This document shows positions 1 to 10,184 of a stretch of DNA of 64,000 nucleotides, piece by piece. Position 1 is the stretch's first letter, and the number at the start of each line of letters is the position of its first letter. Source of the stretch: Orobanche coerulescens. Taxonomy: Eukaryota > Streptophyta > Magnoliopsida > Lamiales > Orobanchaceae. A model generated the notes under the pieces. That model made no database searches. It worked only from the letters and a program-made list of their open reading frames with translations, and was not told the origin of the DNA. The position numbers were made by a program, and so were the translations under genes. The stretch covers positions 151,886,096 to 151,950,095 of the forward strand of contig CM065802.1 of the NCBI GenBank assembly GCA_033398695.1, read 5' to 3'.

Positions 1-1444
1 TTCTTGAAACTAAAGTTTACGTTGGTAATTACCTTCATAAAATCACATCTTCATTTAAAGTAAGTTACGGTTAAATATACCGTCACCAACGAGTCCACGT
101 TAAATTCACGACACATCACATTCTCAAAGTATAAAGAATATAGACGAGATACTCGCCTCAAGTCCAACGCACGCGGAGCAACGGGAAAGCTCGACTTAAT
201 GACCGCTACCGAACACTCCAAAGAACACGATTCAACCGGGAAGCTCGGACCCCGAAGAAGACAACGAACGGGAGGGTTCCGACTCGAGTTCTTCACAAGA
301 ATTCGACCCTAACAATATATAATCCATAAATCAACAATCATACGAGGAAGGATATTCGTAGAACGCCCGAAAACCCCTCTATGACATTTTACCGGACATC
401 TTCAAGGCGTCGGTCAAGAACTCGACCCAAATAACGAATCGATACGATCCAACCATGGAATAACAAGGGAAATGATATAATATATCTAAATAATCATCAA
501 TCCATCATAATACTAAGTTAAATCGGATTAATCGGACGAAAACAACCAAAATACCCAAATTCCCCAAAACTAGATTTCTAGGAAATCGACTGGTCAGTAG
601 ATCGGAGGATGTTATAGACGGATGATTGATGATATGAACCTCAACACTTCATGGATTCATTGTACAACAACATCTCTAGACGATTCACACACCCACCGCG
701 TACGGGAAGAAAAAGAATGAGAAATGGTCAAGAAAACGCCGCCGGGCCTTTTATAAGCCGATCGGCCACGTTACGACGAATCGCCACGGCTTACGACGTA
801 ATCGCCATGGCCGAACGCATCAGCTGGAAATGCCGGAAGCGTTACAAGCACGGCCGTGGCCTTACGTGCGAATCGCCTTACGTGCGAATCACGGTCACTA
901 CCGCACGTTACTCGGCCGGCTCGCCCGAGCATGCCCGGCCATGACTCGGCCGACCAACTCCGACGGCCCGAACGACCCCGAAACCCGAACCTGAGTACGA
1001 ATCGAAGATACGGTTACGAAGTACTCGCAAAGACGAATCCGAGCACTAAGAGAACACACGATTCCGACCACCCGAAGGCTCGAAATTCGACAACGGAAAG
1101 TAATTACCCCAAACTTTGGGAAATTACGAAAATGGCCCAAAACGCCCGAAAATCACGATACGTGATCGAAACACCAAGACAAAGCTCGCAACATGAATAA
1201 TAACATTAAATGAACTTACGAGAAAGTCGAAACAACAGTTTCGGACGAGATTCGCAAGAATCGAACTCAAGTGCGGAAAAGTCGCCAAAAAGCACGGAAC
1301 TCGACAAAACGATACCGAAACGAACTCCGATGACCAAACACGAAGAACAAAACATTGTCAAAATGTCAAAACGTCGCAAGCGAGTTCGAAACTAGAAAAA
1401 TGCCAAAACGAAAAATTACCGAAAAGAAAATCACGGGTATTACA
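1..1444 (-). repeat. Element A 3' LTR (partial)
   Basis: Aligns base for base with 5495-6956 of the right LTR and ends in the same ATTACA terminus at 1444. The missing first part lies beyond the window. It holds the TATA box (minus, around 747-758) and the CpG-rich motif cluster (about 760-900). Small indels in this cluster relative to the right LTR show that the copies have diverged. Small open frames here are chance frames. Confidence 0.92.
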
Positions 1445-1475
1445 TTCTACCCTCTAAAAAAGTTTCGTCCCAAAC
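1445..1475 (-). other. Element A polypurine tract
   Basis: On the minus strand this reads GGGACGAAACTTTTTTAGAG followed by GGTAGAA, abutting the LTR start TGTAATACCC. The same block precedes the LTR in B, C, D, E, G and H. It is the expected plus-strand primer for LTR retrotransposons. Confidence 0.85.
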
Positions 1476-1592
1476 TTAAACTAAAAAAGTGAAGTCACAA
1501 ACAACAAAGCACGACCAAAAAATCTCAACGGTCCCGACGAACCGATCCCGATACCGATGCAAACACGATTCGGGAAACTTCATGGAATAATT

Positions 1593-2546
1593 CACAATAT
1601 CAACTCGTGGCCCTCGAGTCCACAATTATAACAAGTAATCCGCTGAAGGACAATTAGCTTGCACATGACCGACAACATTGCAGTTAAAGCACCTCCCAGT
1701 CTGACTAGGAGTCAAAGAAGACAACTTGGAACTCTTGGTTCCACCGAACGAAGAAATTGAAGGTTTCGCCGTACGAATACGCGAAACTCGATGAGAAGAA
1801 TTTCCGTCTCTTGCACCGTCCGAAAAATCTCCAGACGTCCTCTGTCTCTTTGACTCATGCGAAGGCCCAGTAGATAACGATGCCATCTCGTACGCCATGG
1901 CTCGATTCTGATACTCTCTCAAAGTAGCACAAGTAAAACCCGACATGTACTGTCGAATCTCTGGTCTCATCCGCATATCAAAATGACGGATCTTGTCCTC
2001 CTCGGTCCTCACCTGATTCTTCACAAAGGCGAGCTGTCGACTATAATCGACAATAGCCTGTGACACGGGTACATCCTGTGGCTCGGCTAGGTAAAAATCT
2101 CGGATCCTCTGCTCTCGAATCGGCCTCGGGCAAAATTCCGCTTCCATCAACTTCTTGAACTCTTCCCAAGTAACAGCATGATCTTGAGGCTCAACGGCCT
2201 CCCACCGCTAGCGGCGTCATCAACGAGAAGGAACCGAGCGATAGGAATCCTCCGCTCCTGGGACAACCAATCGCCTTGAAAATCTTCTCCATTGGATAAG
2301 CCAACCGTCCCACCAAAGTATCACCCGCCTCCCGCAGCGAGGGGGACGCATACGAAGCACTTCTCTAAGCCACCGAGTCGATCCAACATCCTCATTCGCA
2401 GTATGGTTACGCTGAACCACCTGAGCTAAATGTGTCATCTGGTCTGCCACCTGTTGGAGCACAGTAGCAACACCAGTACTAATTCCATTACCGGTAGTAC
2501 GATCCTGGTCGCGCGGAGGGTTACCACGACCTCGACCTCTCGGCAT
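1593..2546 (-). pseudogene. Element A gag remnant with two zinc knuckles
   Basis: Gag is the structural nucleocapsid protein of LTR retrotransposons. Minus-strand reading starts with an ATG at 2546 and an Arg/Gly-rich head (PRGRGRGNPP). It passes a broken stretch around 2151-2260, then shows the retrotransposon gag core at 2150-1850 (RRxxxDFDMRM-like segment HFDMRMRPEIRQYMSGF). A first CCHC knuckle lies at 1650-1691 (CFNCNVVGHVQANC) and a second at 1593-1633 (CYNCGLEGH..., in a shifted frame). The last Cys codon of the second knuckle is a TGA. At least two frame breaks and a premature stop make it non-functional. The head and core resemble the gag of elements C and D, which suggests a common origin. 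Protease and pol do not follow. The gag core and knuckles are clear; the exact end is uncertain. Confidence 0.85.
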
Positions 2547-4108
2547 ACTGAATGGGCAACCGATCAAAACAACCAAAACAACCACCACATAATCAATATA
2601 GAGCAACCAACAATAACACAATAAAATACTCATTCCGAGTTGTAACACTAATACATGAACCATCACTGCAACGACAGAATTCAAATTCATAAATCATTCA
2701 CTTAGCCATGTTAACATAATGTACGACCTTTACCAAGTTTATCACGGTCAAAACCACAAACATATCATCAGGGTCGAATATGGGTAATATTTTAAAAACA
2801 AATTTTTTTTTTTAAAGGTGCTTGTCCAAATGATAGCATTTTATAATTCCTGAATTTGAAATATTTGCTGAAGAGAATTTTAGAAAAGATAAGTTTGATC
2901 AAAACTACGAATCTATTATCATCTCTGTCTCGTTTTGAAAACCATGTACAAGACATTACGAATTACCACATCCGGATAACGTCAAAGAAACAACACAATT
3001 AAACCGAACTATGAAATCATCGTATCGGCGTACACCCATAACTTGCTAACAAGAATTGTGACAATATATAATACGTCAATAATATCCACACAGTGAAGCA
3101 ACTAAGTGCAATCGATATCGCAGCTTAGGGTTCACGATCGTCACAGATGGACCATATGATTAGGTCGATAGAGATTGAGCAAGAAAATGATCACCTATAG
3201 AATTGTAACAAGGTCTTGTAAAAAAAAAAAAAAATTCGACGGCAAAACAACATAACAAACATATAATGAAATTTTTCAAAATTCTTTTGGTCTCAACCGA
3301 AGGTGACGGTAATATTTTGCAAAGTGCCGAAATACATTAATATACATTTTTCCTCATATCGCCCGATGGTGTCATTTGAAAATACAGATTAACTCACAAA
3401 ACTCGACCGATTTCAAAATTCATACGGCTTGGTTTAATCGAACCATAAATATATTTTCAAAATCAACTTTCACAAAAATGTTCCGACCCTTATGGCCCCT
3501 CAAAAATATATTCTCAAATCTACCCGCAGCGGAATAATTACGATAGTCCAAACAAACTGATCGAACTAAAAACCACCTGCTCAAACGACAAACAAAATCA
3601 CAAATTCAACCAAACACATTTCGGTCGCATCAAGTTAAAACATATATCCAGACTATCATTTGAGATTTTCACCGAATCAACTGTCGGCACACTTTCAAAA
3701 CCCATCAAGGTTCACAAATTTCACAACATACCACCCCACACGGCGGTTCAAGGTCAAAACATCAATACGTCCAGTCATATCCGTATACCGTGCGTCACAA
3801 GCATCGAATACAACTCCCTTACACAACACCGTGTAAATAAGGACACACATCACATTTAATTCGCACACGTAAAAACATGAAATACAGGTACCTCACATAA
3901 AGGAGGAGACTTACGTCCACAGGCCGCACGGAGATAATGGCTACAACACGATACTAATCACAACCAACCACAATTGATCACACCGGATCGAATTGATCTC
4001 GATTGTTCACAACTGCTCACCGGGGTGACACGACAAGACACGACTCCGACAAGACACGACTCGACAAGACCCAACTAGACCCAACTGCCTAGGTTTTCGC
4101 AAACCTAA
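2547..4108 (-). other. Element A non-coding leader between primer site and gag
   Basis: About 1.5 kb with no convincing reading frame on either strand. AT-rich stretches (poly-A runs near 2805 and 3225) alternate with ordinary sequence. It lies where a 5' untranslated leader of the minus-strand element would be. No tandem repeats or hairpins stood out. Confidence 0.6.
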
Positions 4109-4120
4109 GCTCTGATACCA
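4109..4120 (-). other. Element A primer-binding site (tRNA-iMet)
   Basis: The plus strand reads GCTCTGATACCA, the 3' end of plant initiator-Met tRNA, so the minus-strand element carries TGGTATCAGAGC. It lies 4 bp inside the 5' LTR (ending at 4125). Confidence 0.92.
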
Positions 4121-4921
4121 TTTATGTAACACCCCCAATCCGCTCGGGGATATTACACGCCGTAGACCCCTTTCCACAAGGAGCTACCGGGCGGGAGACT
4201 ACAAATCAAAACCCACATGCGGTCAACTTGACCAAAACATAATACCGTAGACCGATTAGGTCTCTCAAAACACAAAGATAACCATACATCCGATGAAACT
4301 AAAATACAACTCGATCACATAGTACATAAAATGTCCATCCCTCAAGGATGACAAGAACTCAAACCGACATATCACCGACAAACGACGGACTACAATTGTG
4401 ACTAGTATCGCGCATTGCATCATCCTCCGAGCCAATCCTGTGGTTGCTCACTCTCCATCGTGACACCGGAATAAATAACAAAATCCCCAACGAGGGGTTA
4501 GCGTTGGAATCGCTAGCAAGTAACCAAGCTATACAATTATACATCAAGAATACAACCGTTATGAAAATAACATTTCGACAAGGAAGTAACACGATCCCCG
4601 AGTCTAAAGTCTAATGAAAATTTATTCCTTTAAAACAAACCATCGGGATTACTCCGAAATCAGTAAGAGATTATTTAGAGACTTCGGGTCTCAGTGTAAA
4701 ATCCTCAAATATGAATATTTTTCCTTTGCAAAAGGTTTTCTTTCAAAATCATACAAATGATTTTATTCTCAACTCAAACCTCAAGACCAAAACCATATTC
4801 ACCAACATAATCGGGATTCAAGATTCAAAATATAAACAATTCAGAAATATCAAATCAACGATCAAACGTCTCCGTGGCCCCGAAGGGTCCCACCCGGATT
4901 AGCCATCAAGAATAAACTCGA

Positions 4922-5250
4922 ACACACCCATAAGTTATCTTGACATCGCACTCGCAAGTGACGATTCTCGGAGCCCTCTCCAGACCTACCCGATTAGATA
5001 ACCTTATGGTCAAATCGTAACATCTGGCCGTACTCGCAAGCACGCGCCTCCGGAGGCCTCGACGGACCCTACCCGGATAACATCATTCAAATACGCCCAT
5101 AAGTTATCATGACATCGCACTCGCAAGTGTCGATTCTCGAGCCCTCCCGGACCTACCCGAATTGATAACCTTATGGTCACAACGTAAGTCCGGCCGTACT
5201 CGCAAGCACGCGCCTCCGGAGGCCTCGGACGGACCCCTACCCGGATAACA
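4922..5250 (-). repeat. Element A LTR tandem duplication (about 170-bp unit, two copies)
   Basis: The block CCCATAAGTTATC...GACATCGCACTCGCAAGTG...GTACTCGCAAGCACGCGCCTC recurs twice, starting near 4927 and 5097. The left LTR lacks this part only because it is outside the window. Confidence 0.85.
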
Positions 5251-6246
5251 TCTCAACTCTCTACTATACACAATAACAAAGGTATAATATTCACCACAAC
5301 CTCAACCACGTAACACATAGGTTAACGCATCATAACTTCAACAAGGTCACAACATCCACAAAGAAACCATCATTCAGGAAAAAGGCCAACGAGCAAATAA
5401 TACAAGTATTACGCGATTCCACAATTCTTGATTAACTACTCATTTCTAGTATTTATTTTAATCACAAAATAACATGATGAGGTAGTTATCATTATTCTTG
5501 AAACTAAAGTTTACGTTGGTAATTACCTTCATAAAATCACATCTTCATTTAAAGTAAGTTACGGTTAAATATACCGTCACCAACGAGTCCACGTTAAATT
5601 CACGACACATCACATTCTCAAAGTATAAAGAATATAGACGAGATACTCGCCTCAAGTCCAACGCACGCGGAGCAACGGGAAAGCTCGACTTAATGACCGC
5701 TACCGAACACTCCAAAGAACACGATTCAACCGGGAAGCTCGGACCCCGAAGAAGACAACGAACGGGAGGGTTCCGACTCGAGTTCTTCACAAGAATTCGA
5801 CCCTAACAATATATAATCCATAAATCAACAATCATACGAGGAAGGATATTCGTAGAACGCCCGAAAACCCCTCTATGACATTTTACCGGACATCTTCAAG
5901 GCGTCGGTCAAGAACTCGACCCAAATAACGAATCGATACGATCCAACCATGGAATAACAAGTTAAATGATATAATATATCTAAATAATCATCAATACTTA
6001 ATAATACTAAGTTAAATCGGATTAATCGGACGTAAACAACCAAAATACCCAAATTCCCCAAAACTAGATTTCTAGGAAATCGACCTGATTCAGTAGATCG
6101 GAGGATGTTATAGGACGGATGATTGATGATATGAACCTCAACACTTCATGGATTCATTGTACAACAACATCTCTAGACGATTCACACACCCACAAATGCG
6201 TACGGAAGAAAAAGAATGAGAAATGGTGAATAAAAACGCCGCTGTG

Positions 6247-6420
6247 CCTTTTATAGAGCCGATCACGGGCCGTTACGACGTAATCGCCACGGCTTACGAC
6301 GTAACCGCCATGGCCGAACGCATCGCTGGAAATGCCGGAGCGTTACGTGCGTTACGCCGTGGCCTTACGACGTAATCGCCTTACGACGTAATCACGGTCA
6401 CTACCGCACGTTACTCGGCG
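6247..6420 (-). promoter_or_regulatory. Element A U3 promoter: CpG palindrome cluster and TATA box
   Basis: Minus-strand TATA box CTATAAAAGGC at 6247-6257. Immediately upstream on that strand are several copies of TTACGACGTAA and GTTACGTGCGTTACG-like units (6260-6420). This is the same position, relative to TATA, as the palindrome clusters in the LTRs of B, C, D, E and G. It is inferred to be the Pol II promoter of the element. Confidence 0.7.
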
Positions 6421-6956
6421 GTGGCCTGCCCGAGCATGCCCGGCCATGACTCGGCCGGGACCAACTCCGACGGCCCGAACGACCCCGAAACCCGAACCTG
6501 AGTACGAATCGAAGATACGGTTACGAAGTACTCGCAAAGACGAATCCGAGCACTAAGAGAACACACGATTCCGACCACCCGAAGGCTCGAAATTCGACAA
6601 CGGAAAGTAATTACCCCAAACTTTGGGAAATTACGAAAATGGCCCAAAACGCCCGAAAATCACGATACGTGATCGAAACACCAAGACAAAGCTCGCAACA
6701 TGAATAATAACATTAAATGAACTTACGAGAAAGTCGAAACAACAGTTTCGGACGAGATTCGCAAGAATCGAACTCAAGTGCGGAAAAGTCGCCAAAAAGC
6801 ACGGAACTCGACAAAACGATACCGAAACGAACTCGGATGACCAAACACGAAGAACAAAACATTGTCAAAATGTCAAAACGGTCGCAAGCGAGTTCTGGAA
6901 ACTAGAAAAATGCCAAAAACGAAAAATTACCGAAAAAGAAAATCACGGGTATTACA

Positions 6957-7147
6957 GTGACTGACCCTATTTGGCAAATTATTAAGATTATCCAAATTTA
7001 TGAAATGCCAAGGGTCACGATAATCAAAGGAATACATACTAAAAAAAATATAAATATAAAGACTAAAAAAAACTTCAAATTAAAATTAGAGTTGCTTGGT
7101 ATTGATATTAGCGAAAAAATCAGTCCCCGGCAACGGCGCCAAAAACT
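6957..7147 (-). mobile_element. Interior fragment of an Athila/Tat-like Ty3 element
   Basis: A short AT-rich piece between element A and the LTR at 7148. It carries the Asp-tRNA primer site, so it is the first part of the interior of a minus-strand element whose body was separated by the insertion of A. No coding sequence is visible. Confidence 0.7.
7125..7141 (-). other. Primer-binding site (tRNA-Asp type)
   Basis: The plus strand reads CCCCGGCAACGGCGCCA, so the minus strand carries TGGCGCCGTTGCCGGGG. This is the Asp-tRNA-type primer site found after the LTR of many plant Athila/Tat elements. It lies 6 bp from the LTR end at 7148. Confidence 0.88.
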
Positions 7148-8435
7148 TGTTGTGAGGAAATCCCTCACACTATGCCGCAAGTGCACGTGTCAACAAGTAA
7201 TAAAGTGATGAATAAGATATCATTCCCTCGAGGACTGATTTCACTAAGTACCAAAATATAGTCGACTCACAATTTTATTTGAAGAACAATTATATGGAAT
7301 TATATCTAAACTAATTACAGAAAAATAAATAGAAAATAAAGATACTAATAATAAGGTTGTAGGATTATGATTTTCACCTCAAACAATCGGGAATGATTTT
7401 TATTCAATTCAATTCACATTTATTCAATTAATTGTAAGCCAGGAATTCCTAAATTATTCTAAAGCCTTTCCCAAGGTCGATAGAAAATACTACGAATTAT
7501 TAACTCGATATATCCCTATTCGAGTTAGATAATTAATAGCTAAAATAGTTCAAGAATTCCCACAATAAATAGGCTTCACAATTCCCATGAGTATATCCCT
7601 ATCTCACGAAAATTATGATTCGTCTCACAAGAACTATGCCTAAATTTCATCTCCCGAATCCATAAAGACATTCAAAACAATTCAACTGTTGGCCAGACAA
7701 TTAAAAAGCATTAAGAACAGTAAGAAGAATCCAATTCAATAGAATAACGAATGAATTGAAATAATAATAAATAAATCAAACCGTCATGTACTCGGCTACA
7801 ATCAAAATCCTACTCGAATAAATCTAGAAACTAAGATGCGGAAAAACGAAGAAAAACCGTAGGGATTCGTGGTCTTGTCGTCGCCCACAATTCTCCTCCG
7901 TGTGTTCTTCGATCCCTCGATTTCTATCGATCTCCCAGATGATCCCCTTTTCTTCAGCCCTTCAATGCTTATTTATATCAGTCCTAAGCCTCCAAAACGC
8001 GTCCATGTGATTAGGTCGAGAGCAGGCTCCAAAACGCCCGTAAACGCGAATATTCAAAGAAACCGCGGTGGGCCGCGGCTCACTTAATCTGTGCCGCGGC
8101 CCTTATCCTTCAGTGCCTGATGCCTGGGCGCATTTTTTCCTCCTGGGTCGCGGCTCACTTAAGCTGTGCCGCGGCTCACTTAAGCTGTGCCGCGACTCAC
8201 AGTACAGTCCACACGGGGCTCGCTGGTTGTCTTCGTGTGCCGCGGATCACTTGGTTTGTGCCGCGGCTCATGACCAAAAACTGCTGTTTTCGCCCGTTTT
8301 TCATCGTTTTGGTTTCCGGACTCCGATTTCCTGCAAAACATATAACAATAGTGCATTAAAAGCTCATTTATGCTGAATTAGGCTCAAGATGGATATAAAA
8401 TAATGATAAATAAGCGTATAAAAATACGCCTAACA
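7148..8435 (-). repeat. LTR of an Athila/Tat-like element (1288 bp)
   Basis: Starts TGTTGTGAGG and ends GCCTAACA, with the Asp primer site outside its left end, making it the 5' LTR of a minus-strand element. The right flank GTAACGGC is interior LTR sequence of element B. The uninterrupted site is preserved in B's other LTR (GATTGGTAACGGCTTC near 14530), which proves this element inserted into B. Its 3' portion holds a GC-rich tandem array (8066-8275). Small open frames here are chance frames. Confidence 0.85.
8066..8275. repeat. GC-rich tandem repeats in the Athila-like LTR
   Basis: About six imperfect units around GCCGCGGCTCACTTAAGCTG (roughly 20-25 bp), far richer in GC than the surrounding LTR. 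Units vary in the last bases. The role is unknown; position near the LTR start (minus strand) could make it a U3 enhancer array. Confidence 0.75.
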
Positions 8436-9039
8436 GTAACGGCTTCATCATTGTCGTGTCGGTATCGAGGCAAGTTATTACTTGCACAATTTATAATATT
8501 TAATGAATGGTTTTAGTTTCATTCATCTATAATTCGTATAGCAATGATTATAATTGTGAACACTAGAAATTTGGGATTGTACGCCGTTTTCCGATTTTTG
8601 GGAATTAAATCATAATGTATATGATTTGCTTTTGTAATTGGTATACCTGGGTATCGAGGATACATTGTGATAAAGACGGGGATATGAGTTCTCTATAGCC
8701 CATGATATTTCGGATCGTTGAATATGGAGGATAATCGTCAGTGATGGTTTTTGACATCGAGATTGCTCTCGAAGGACTCAGGACAAGTACTCTAATCATT
8801 TTTGTCATATTGTGATACATTGTGTATTGTTGTTGTCATGCATTTGTGTACTGTTGTTAATATGCATTTGTGCATTGTTGTCATATGTCCACCTCGTGTT
8901 GATCTGACGGGATCATCTTGGGATCTATGCTAGCATGCGCTGGATCATTGGACGGGTTTATCTACCTCGTGTTGGTCCTACGGGATCATCTTGGGATCTA
9001 TGCAGTGAACGCTGGATCATCGGATTACCCATATGTTGT

Positions 9040-9120
<81 letters not shown>

Positions 9121-10167
9121 CTCGTGTTGATCTAACAAGATCATCTTGCGATCTATACTGTGTGCACTGGATCATCGGATTTCCATAAGTATACATTGTT
9201 GTTATTCATGTGAGCATATTGACGTTGTCATACGAGTATGCATTTGTCGGTCTTGTGTTAGGACAGTGTTCGTATGTGGTATTGATCTGATCTCGAATTA
9301 GACTAAGGTGATTCGTCGTGGCATTGCGTAGCTCGAGGTATATTCTGTATTTTTCTTCTTGGTTCTTGTCTTTGGATGGACAATCGATTATCGTGTTGAT
9401 ATTTGTTGATGTTATCCGATGGATCAGATTGGTCAGAGCTGGTACATTTCCGTATCGCAAGTTACGATGATGTTTTGAGAATTTTGGGTATTGCTTGAGG
9501 TACCGTATGTATGTTATGTTTGAGTATATTGATTAATCGAGATTACGAGATGTGCAATGTGATAATGGTTATTTTGATGAGAGTTATTGCGAGTTTGGTA
9601 ATGTTACGGCGATAAGATTACATTGGTCGTATTCTTACGTAGTATTTTCATTGGTATGTAATTATTGACGCGATGTGATCGTTATCATTGTTGGATATTA
9701 TGGCTGACCCCATCATGGGCTTTCTTTTTAGGTTCTTTAGATATCAAGCTTGTAGCGGTCGTGAAGAAATGAGCTTCCCGGAGGATACTGGCTATGTCAT
9801 GTTTTTGTGAATCGAGTATTCTGATTATATGTTGTATTCCGCTGCTAGAGTATTATTAATTATTTGTCCTTTCCGCTGCGTGAGTATACTTAAATGCCCT
9901 TTTGGTTTTTGGTAACTTGAGTTACTTTGGAAAATCGTTTTCTAAACTATTGAGTTTCGACTGTTCGGCCTTGTCCTTTCAAATGAGATTTTACGACGGT
10001 TTTGATAAACGAGTTTTTATAAAGTCTTCGAATGTTTTTAATAGATAATACCGTCGTTAGCCCCTTGGGCATTTGTGAATGTTTGCGAAAATGTCTTTTA
10101 GCCTGGTGGGTTCTGTCTCGGGGCCCACGGTGCTGTAATATTCCTGGATGGCTCTGGGGGTGTTACA
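8436..10167 (+). repeat. Element B 5' LTR (3' portion)
   Basis: Near-identical to 14534-16226 and ends CTGGGGGTGTTACA at 10167. It holds a GATC-rich tandem block (8890-9175), a long TA microsatellite, a CTGACCCC hairpin (9704-9715) with the AG acceptor-like site at 9730-9731, and the LTR end. The first part is displaced beyond the Athila and A insertions and out of the window. Confidence 0.9.
9045..9118. repeat. (TA)n microsatellite, 74 bp
   Basis: An uninterrupted AT dinucleotide run. The homologous spot in the 3' LTR (about 15157-15170) has only about six repeats, so the run expanded after B inserted. The open frames with Tyr-Ile repeats here are artefacts of the run. Confidence 0.97.
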
Positions 10168-10172
10168 GAATA

Positions 10173-10184
10173 TGGTATCGGAGC
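10173..10184 (+). other. Element B primer-binding site (tRNA-iMet type)
   Basis: TGGTATCGGAGC, one base different from the perfect complement of initiator-Met tRNA, 5 bp after the LTR end. C and D carry the same variant. Confidence 0.88.

Larger units (their letters stand above)
1..6956 (-). mobile_element. Element A: gag-only Ty3/gypsy-type LTR retrotransposon, left LTR cut by window edge
   Basis: Positions 1-1444 repeat at 5495-6956 with few differences, so these are the two LTRs of one element, the left one truncated by the window. The interior (1445-4124) carries, in minus-strand order, an initiator-Met tRNA primer site, a long non-coding leader, a broken gag with two CCHC zinc knuckles, and a polypurine block directly after the second knuckle. 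No protease, reverse transcriptase, RNase H or integrase is present, and the space between gag and the left LTR (about 150 bp) leaves no room for a decayed pol. It matches the described TR-GAG class (terminal repeats plus gag only). It sits inside the interior of the Athila/Tat-like element whose LTR follows at 7148. Confidence 0.88.
4125..6956 (-). repeat. Element A 5' LTR (2832 bp)
   Basis: Bounded by TGTAACACCCCC at the left and GGGTATTACA at the right, with the primer site just outside the left end. In element orientation it contains a motif cluster (6420-6260), a TATA box (6257-6247), a 170-bp tandem duplication (5250-4922), and a CTAACCCC hairpin (4501-4485). The right flank is GTGAC (6957-6961). 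The matching left copy of the target duplication lies outside the window. Confidence 0.92.

Noticed and set aside
856..1395. Arg/Ser-rich open frames near the left end (856-1200, 1210-1395) and their copies at 6411-6905
   Set aside because: They lie in LTR U3 and run against the element's strand. Low-complexity, CGAA-rich DNA produces Arg/Asn/Ser-rich frames by chance.
8918..9135. Open frames with long Tyr-Ile repeats
   Set aside because: They are translations of the (TA)n run and are absent from the other LTR.
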